NCBI GenBank assembly: GCA_964430225.1
Contig: CAYSFE010000021.1
Coordinates: 1-8,717 of the forward strand
DNA from: CAYSFE01 sp964430225
GTDB taxonomy: Bacteria; Patescibacteriota; Dojkabacteria; GCA-016699595; JBAXKR01
Reading direction: 5' to 3'
Length of the DNA stretch: 8,717 bases
The position numbers and the translations under genes are program-made. Every line of letters begins with the position of its first letter. The stretch's first letter is position 1. The notes under the pieces are model-generated. The model made no database searches and was not told where the DNA came from. It saw nothing but the letters and a program-made list of their open reading frames with translations. This document shows, in pieces, positions 6,180 through 8,717 of the stretch.

Positions 6180-7588
6180 ATAATACTTCCAATCTTACTA
6201 AATATTACTAGAAGTAAAACAACTGCTAGGTGAGGTATATGTAATGCTGATTTACCTCTTTCATGATGTCCTAGTTTAAGTCTATATATTGCTATACCAT
6301 CAACTAATAAAACTATTAGAATGAATAGACCAATTGCTAAGTTAAAGAGATCTTTGGGATTATCCTGTGTTAATCCTTGTAATGAGAGATTAAGTTTATC
6401 AGTAAAATTAGCTTCTGAAACTGTTGTACTTGTTCCGTCATATGCTGACAATACACTTGAAACTAATTCAGTATGAATTGAATCAATAGCTTTGTTTCCA
6501 GCTACATCTATTGCACTAAATTCGACACTCTCTCCTTTAAGGATATATCCATATCTATTTTCGGCAAGGTCAGATTCAACATTATTAATCTTATACTTAG
6601 CAGATGTAAGTTTTAGATTATCAGAAATATTTATTCCAAATTTATATTTCCCTTCAGATTTTTCTACGATTGTAAAACTATCTTTATCAATCTTTGGTAA
6701 CTCTGTATCTAAGGTTATCTTAATACTATCTGATTTACTACTCACCCTATTCTTTACACTCTCTACATAAATTGTATTTTCTCCTTCTGGAATAGTAGCA
6801 GTTGTGAATGAGTATGTTTCAGAGGTTGTATTTAATGTGTTAACAACAGTCCCATTAATATTTAGATTAACTGTACTTCCGTTGGAAGCACTACCCTTAA
6901 CTTCAATAACCCCTTGATTGGTTATTAGACCAGTTGCAGGACTAGTAATTGTAGTAGGGACTGTTTTAGTTGTTGCTTTAGAGCTAGCAACTGAACTAAC
7001 TTTACTTGAGGAACTAGGAGATGAAGTGTTTGAACTACTAGATAGAGAACCAAACATTTGTACTACTAAAGTAGTAGCTTCACCCTGTAATGTTCCATCT
7101 ACTACATATATGCCTACATCTTTAAATTCTGCCTTTAATATATTTGCTCTATGAGTAGGAGAATTCATCCATGCAGTATGTGTTGCACTTGTGGTTATGA
7201 ATCCCTTTGCTAAATTTTCACCTGCGTATGTGTATGTATATCCAGCTCCTTTAATGAATTGCCAAGGAGTTTCACCATTAGGGCCATAGTGAGACCAATA
7301 GTCTTTAGCTAACATATCTTCTGCTTTAGCTTTGGCTGCAGCTGTAAGTTTAGAATTCTTAGTGAGTGATCCAAGCCCATCTTTTGCTCTGTCTGAGTTA
7401 GCTAAAGCTATTAAATCATCTGCAGATATACTTGAAGCATATGTTTTACTAACTAAACTAGGAAATATCCCAGGAGTTAGAAAATTAACAAAAGAAAGTA
7501 TTACTACAACACCTGCTAAGAACCTGTTACCAAGTAAATGAGGTGTGTAGTTGTTTTTTTCAGTGGGTATAAATAGTTCCTTTATCAT
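6176..7588 (-). CDS. CAP (SCP/PR-1) domain surface protein with Ig-like region and two C-terminal TM helices
   Basis: A 470-residue exported protein. The N-terminus carries a short cytoplasmic segment (NNYTPHLL, 12-19) and a signal or anchor helix (about 22-42) with a possible cleavage after TYA (49-51). Residues 55-180 are a CAP domain of the bacterial YkwD type: ANSDRAKDGLGSL, then the usual surface residues His100 (YWSHYG), Glu124 (GENLA) and His146 (NSPTHRANIL), closing with VVQMFG. A Ser/Thr-rich linker (181-214) follows, then an Ig-like beta domain (about 215-296) and a second beta domain ending SAIDVAGNKA (about 298-370). Two helices near 412-431 and 451-469 flank a basic loop (YRLKLGHHERGK), which by the positive-inside rule is cytoplasmic. 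The CAP and Ig domains would then face outward. Substrate or ligand is unknown. It overlaps both neighbours by ATGA, pointing to translational coupling. Confidence 0.88.
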   Translation of the reverse strand: MIKELFIPTEKNNYTPHLLGNRFLAGVVVILSFVNFLTPGIFPSLVSKTYASSISADDLIALANSDRAKDGLGSLTKNSKLTAAAKAKAEDMLAKDYWSHYGPNGETPWQFIKGAGYTYTYAGENLAKGFITTSATHTAWMNSPTHRANILKAEFKDVGIYVVDGTLQGEATTLVVQMFGSLSSSSNTSSPSSSSKVSSVASSKATTKTVPTTITSPATGLITNQGVIEVKGSASNGSTVNLNINGTVVNTLNTTSETYSFTTATIPEGENTIYVESVKNRVSSKSDSIKITLDTELPKIDKDSFTIVEKSEGKYKFGINISDNLKLTSAKYKINNVESDLAENRYGYILKGESVEFSAIDVAGNKAIDSIHTELVSSVLSAYDGTSTTVSEANFTDKLNLSLQGLTQDNPKDLFNLAIGLFILIVLLVDGIAIYRLKLGHHERGKSALHIPHLAVVLLLVIFSKIGSII

Positions 7589-8130
7589 TTAACTTCTATT
7601 TCTAAATATTTCTTAATTGTAAGATCTCCTGATACTACTGTTGCATTTACCTGATATGTACCTTCTTTAAGAATAACCACTAAATTACTTGGGTTATCTT
7701 TTGTAACATCTGCTTCAAATAGAGCAAGATCTTTATATTTATCTGAATCTATAGTCCATGATATATCATATTTTTTATCTTTTATGTTCCTAATTACAGC
7801 AGATAAATTTACTCTTATTCCTGTCTTTGTATTTTCAATCTTAGAATACACAATATCTACTTTCTCAAAAGTGTCTGCACTTGTTCTGTCATCAATAGAG
7901 CTAGTAGAAGATAGGTAAGTAGAAAGACCAATACTTCCTAATATTCCAAACATAGCAATTACTAAAACATATGTTAAAGGTTTACCAAGAAATCCAAATT
8001 TAGGGGAAATGAAATCATCTACTTTTCTTTTGTACCTTATAAACCAAAATACAACTCCACCTATAACGAGAAGTAAAACAAGAAGTATTAATATGGCATC
8101 CACACCATTTATTTGAATAGATATATTCAT
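7585..8130 (-). CDS. Two-TM membrane protein with external beta domain, function unknown
   Basis: A 181-residue protein without recognisable family. Helix one spans about 11-31 and helix two about 50-71. Between them is a short basic loop (RYKRKVDDFISPKFGFLGK, 32-50), which should be cytoplasmic. Residues 72-181 would then be outside the membrane and are rich in alternating beta-type segments: GIRVNLSAVIRN, YDISWTID, NLVVILKEGTYQVNATVV, LTIKKYLEIEV. They resemble an Ig/PKD-like sandwich of about 95 residues, but I see no diagnostic motif. There are no cysteines. It is the first gene of the minus-strand unit; its TGA stop overlaps the ATG of the CAP-protein gene (7585-7588). A good promoter lies just upstream and leaves almost no leader, so translation probably starts on a leaderless or nearly leaderless message. 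A structural partner of the CAP protein is a reasonable inference. Confidence 0.8.
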   Translation of the reverse strand: MNISIQINGVDAILILLVLLLVIGGVVFWFIRYKRKVDDFISPKFGFLGKPLTYVLVIAMFGILGSIGLSTYLSSTSSIDDRTSADTFEKVDIVYSKIENTKTGIRVNLSAVIRNIKDKKYDISWTIDSDKYKDLALFEADVTKDNPSNLVVILKEGTYQVNATVVSGDLTIKKYLEIEVK

Positions 8131-8139
8131 ATATGAATA
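8124..8139. repeat. Perfect 16-bp palindrome over the operon start codon
   Basis: TATTCATATATGAATA equals its own reverse complement over all 16 bases. It covers the ATG of the two-TM gene and reaches the first base of the -10 of its promoter, which is where a repressor dimer could block transcription. It contains few GC pairs, and one such palindrome in a window this AT-rich is not strongly unexpected by chance. Confidence 0.5.
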
Positions 8140-8167
8140 ATCTACCAGAATATCGCTCGTATGTTAA
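8139..8167 (-). promoter_or_regulatory. Promoter of the minus-strand envelope-hpf-secA unit
   Basis: On the minus strand TTAACA (8167-8162, five of six consensus) and TAGATT (8144-8139, four of six) are 17 bp apart. TGG stands before the -10, giving an extended -10 (TGn). Eight bases separate the -10 from the ATG at 8130, so the start of transcription should fall at or one to two bases before the start codon. It is the best promoter match in the window. Confidence 0.6.
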
Positions 8168-8170
8168 TAT
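8142..8170 (+). promoter_or_regulatory. Extended -10 promoter of the glutaredoxin gene
   Basis: TGT followed by TAATAT (8165-8170) forms an extended -10, with six bases before the ATG at 8177, again predicting a leaderless message. The -35 position, 17 bp upstream, is CTACCA (8142-8147), a poor match that an extended -10 can tolerate. This site overlaps the opposing promoter almost completely. Confidence 0.45.
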
Positions 8171-8176
8171 ATATGT

Positions 8177-8437
8177 ATGAAAGATTTAACAATATATACA
8201 ACAACATGGTGTGCTGATTGTTTTAGATTAAAGGCACTACTTGATAGGCTTAATGTGAAATATATTACTATTGATATTGAGAATGATGAAAAAGGAATGG
8301 AATTTGTAAAAAAGGTAAATAATGGAAAAGAGACCTACCCTGTGGTTCTATTTCCTGATAATACAACTCTTACTGAACCATCTGATGAGGTAGTACAATC
8401 TAAACTCGAATCCCTTCAATTGATCCCTCAAGTTTAA
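8177..8437 (+). CDS. Glutaredoxin, mycoredoxin-like
   Basis: An 86-residue cytoplasmic thiol oxidoreductase of the thioredoxin fold. The first strand leads into YTTTWCADCFRLKALLDRL with redox cysteines Cys12 and Cys15 (CADC). Then come VKYITIDIENDEKG, VNNGKETYPVVLFPDNTTLTEPSDEVV with the cis-proline in TYPVV, and the loop ending LTEPS. The WCxxC-x-RLK start and the PxVxFPD-x-x-LTxPS end resemble actinobacterial mycoredoxin/NrdH-type glutaredoxins more than GSH-dependent E. coli glutaredoxins. Which low-molecular-weight thiol it uses cannot be told here. It has no signal peptide. The ATG at 8177 is the only start that gives a standard N-terminus. Its last 38 bp are antisense to the end of the alkyltransferase gene, and it diverges from the envelope operon. 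Confidence 0.88.
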   Translation: MKDLTIYTTTWCADCFRLKALLDRLNVKYITIDIENDEKGMEFVKKVNNGKETYPVVLFPDNTTLTEPSDEVVQSKLESLQLIPQV

Positions 8438-8708
8438 GTAGCTTGATCTTTAGCTTAGTTCCTAGAGAATATCCCCCTAGTGTTCCATCTGAAGCTATCA
8501 CCCTATGACAGGGTATTTGAATGGGTAGGGGATTAGCCCCAACAGCATTAGCTACAGCTCTAACCGCTTTAGGTTTACCAATCCTCAAAGCTAATTCTTT
8601 ATATGATATTATTTCTCCGTATGGTATTTTAGTCAGTTCAATCCAAACCTTCTTTTGAAAAGGAGTTCCAGGGAGCAGATTTATGATTTCAATTAGGTTA
8701 AATTTCAT
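8400..8708 (-). CDS. O6-alkylguanine-DNA alkyltransferase (MGMT/Ogt family) catalytic domain, start possibly beyond the window
   Basis: A 102-residue protein matching the DNA-binding/catalytic domain of suicide repair enzymes that transfer the alkyl group of O6-alkylguanine to their own cysteine. Family residues seen: GTPFQKKVW (14-22), IPYGEIISYKELA with Tyr36 (28-40), the finger region RAVANAVGANP with Arg50 and Asn59, the active site PCHRV with Cys67, DGTLGGYSLG (74-83), and LEG with Glu94. Because the motif is PCHR, not PWHR, it should be a true alkyltransferase rather than an alkyltransferase-like protein. The N-terminal domain of classical MGMT/Ogt is absent. However, only nine bases remain upstream, all open in frame, so the gene may start outside the window. 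Single-domain versions are also common. It runs toward the glutaredoxin gene and overlaps it by 38 bp. Confidence 0.88.
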   Translation of the reverse strand: MKFNLIEIINLLPGTPFQKKVWIELTKIPYGEIISYKELALRIGKPKAVRAVANAVGANPLPIQIPCHRVIASDGTLGGYSLGTKLKIKLLKLEGSIEGIRV

Positions 8709-8717
8709 TATTTTAAT

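Noticed and set aside
8133..8180. Fifteen-codon plus-strand frame (MNNLPEYRSYVNIYV) ending in an ATGA overlap with the glutaredoxin start; possible leader peptide
   Set aside because: The best glutaredoxin promoter lies inside this frame, so the message would not include its start codon. There is no ribosome-binding site and a frame this short is common by chance.
8428..8446. TCAAG...CTTGA hairpin at the glutaredoxin stop as a terminator
   Set aside because: Only five pairs with a nine-base loop and a weak T-run. It lies inside the coding sequence of the alkyltransferase gene.
1..8717. Recoding of TGA (Gly or Trp), as in some CPR groups or mollicutes
   Set aside because: TGA is the natural stop of two genes at ATGA overlaps (7585-7588, 6176-6179), while Trp is encoded by TGG and the genes show no in-frame TGA.
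1..8717. CRISPR arrays, tRNA or rRNA genes, insertion sequences, prophage genes
   Set aside because: No regularly spaced repeats, no cloverleaf or rRNA-like stretches, and no transposase, integrase or phage structural motifs were seen on either strand.

Overview
The window reads as ordinary chromosomal DNA of an AT-rich bacterium (GC about one third by eye). It uses the standard bacterial code: TGA ends two of the genes and Trp is encoded by TGG. Several things suggest a member of the candidate phyla radiation (Patescibacteria, for example the Dojkabacteria/Microgenomates side), although no rRNA or marker set is present to prove it. They are tight packing with overlapping gene ends, starts without convincing Shine-Dalgarno sites, a CAP-domain surface protein with an N-terminal NNYxPHLL-type segment that I associate with CPR proteins, and several membrane proteins I cannot assign.

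Layout. At 1-167 (+) lies the last part of lepA. At 231-869 (+) is an exported, membrane-anchored DsbA-like thiol oxidoreductase, which meets a SIMPL-domain protein (866-1633, -) tail to tail with overlapping stop codons. From 8130 down to about 1646 everything is on the minus strand and could form one long transcription unit. Its order is a two-TM protein with an external beta domain (8130-7585), a CAP/Ig surface protein (7588-6176), a nine-TM protein of unknown function (6179-5358), hpf (5328-5050), secA (4981-2147) and a 101-residue orphan (2014-1709). The unit ends in a 16-bp hairpin with a T-tract (1686-1646). At the right edge a mycoredoxin-like glutaredoxin (8177-8437, +) runs into an O6-alkylguanine-DNA alkyltransferase-family gene (8708-8400, -), with a 38-bp overlap.

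How the parts fit. Core genes (lepA, hpf, secA) are joined to an envelope module. Its first three genes overlap by ATGA, so they are probably translationally coupled and may act as one membrane complex; their surface domains must cross the membrane through the Sec machinery encoded downstream. Two thiol proteins flank the unit, one outside (DsbA-like) and one in the cytoplasm (glutaredoxin). The operon and the glutaredoxin gene diverge from a gap of only 46 bp. In that gap two extended -10 promoters lie on top of each other, and a perfect 16-bp palindrome covers the operon's start codon.

There are no tRNAs, rRNAs, CRISPR arrays, insertion sequences, prophage genes or gene-free stretches over 300 bases. 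The least explained parts are the coupled envelope trio, the 101-residue orphan after secA, and the two compact promoter regions.
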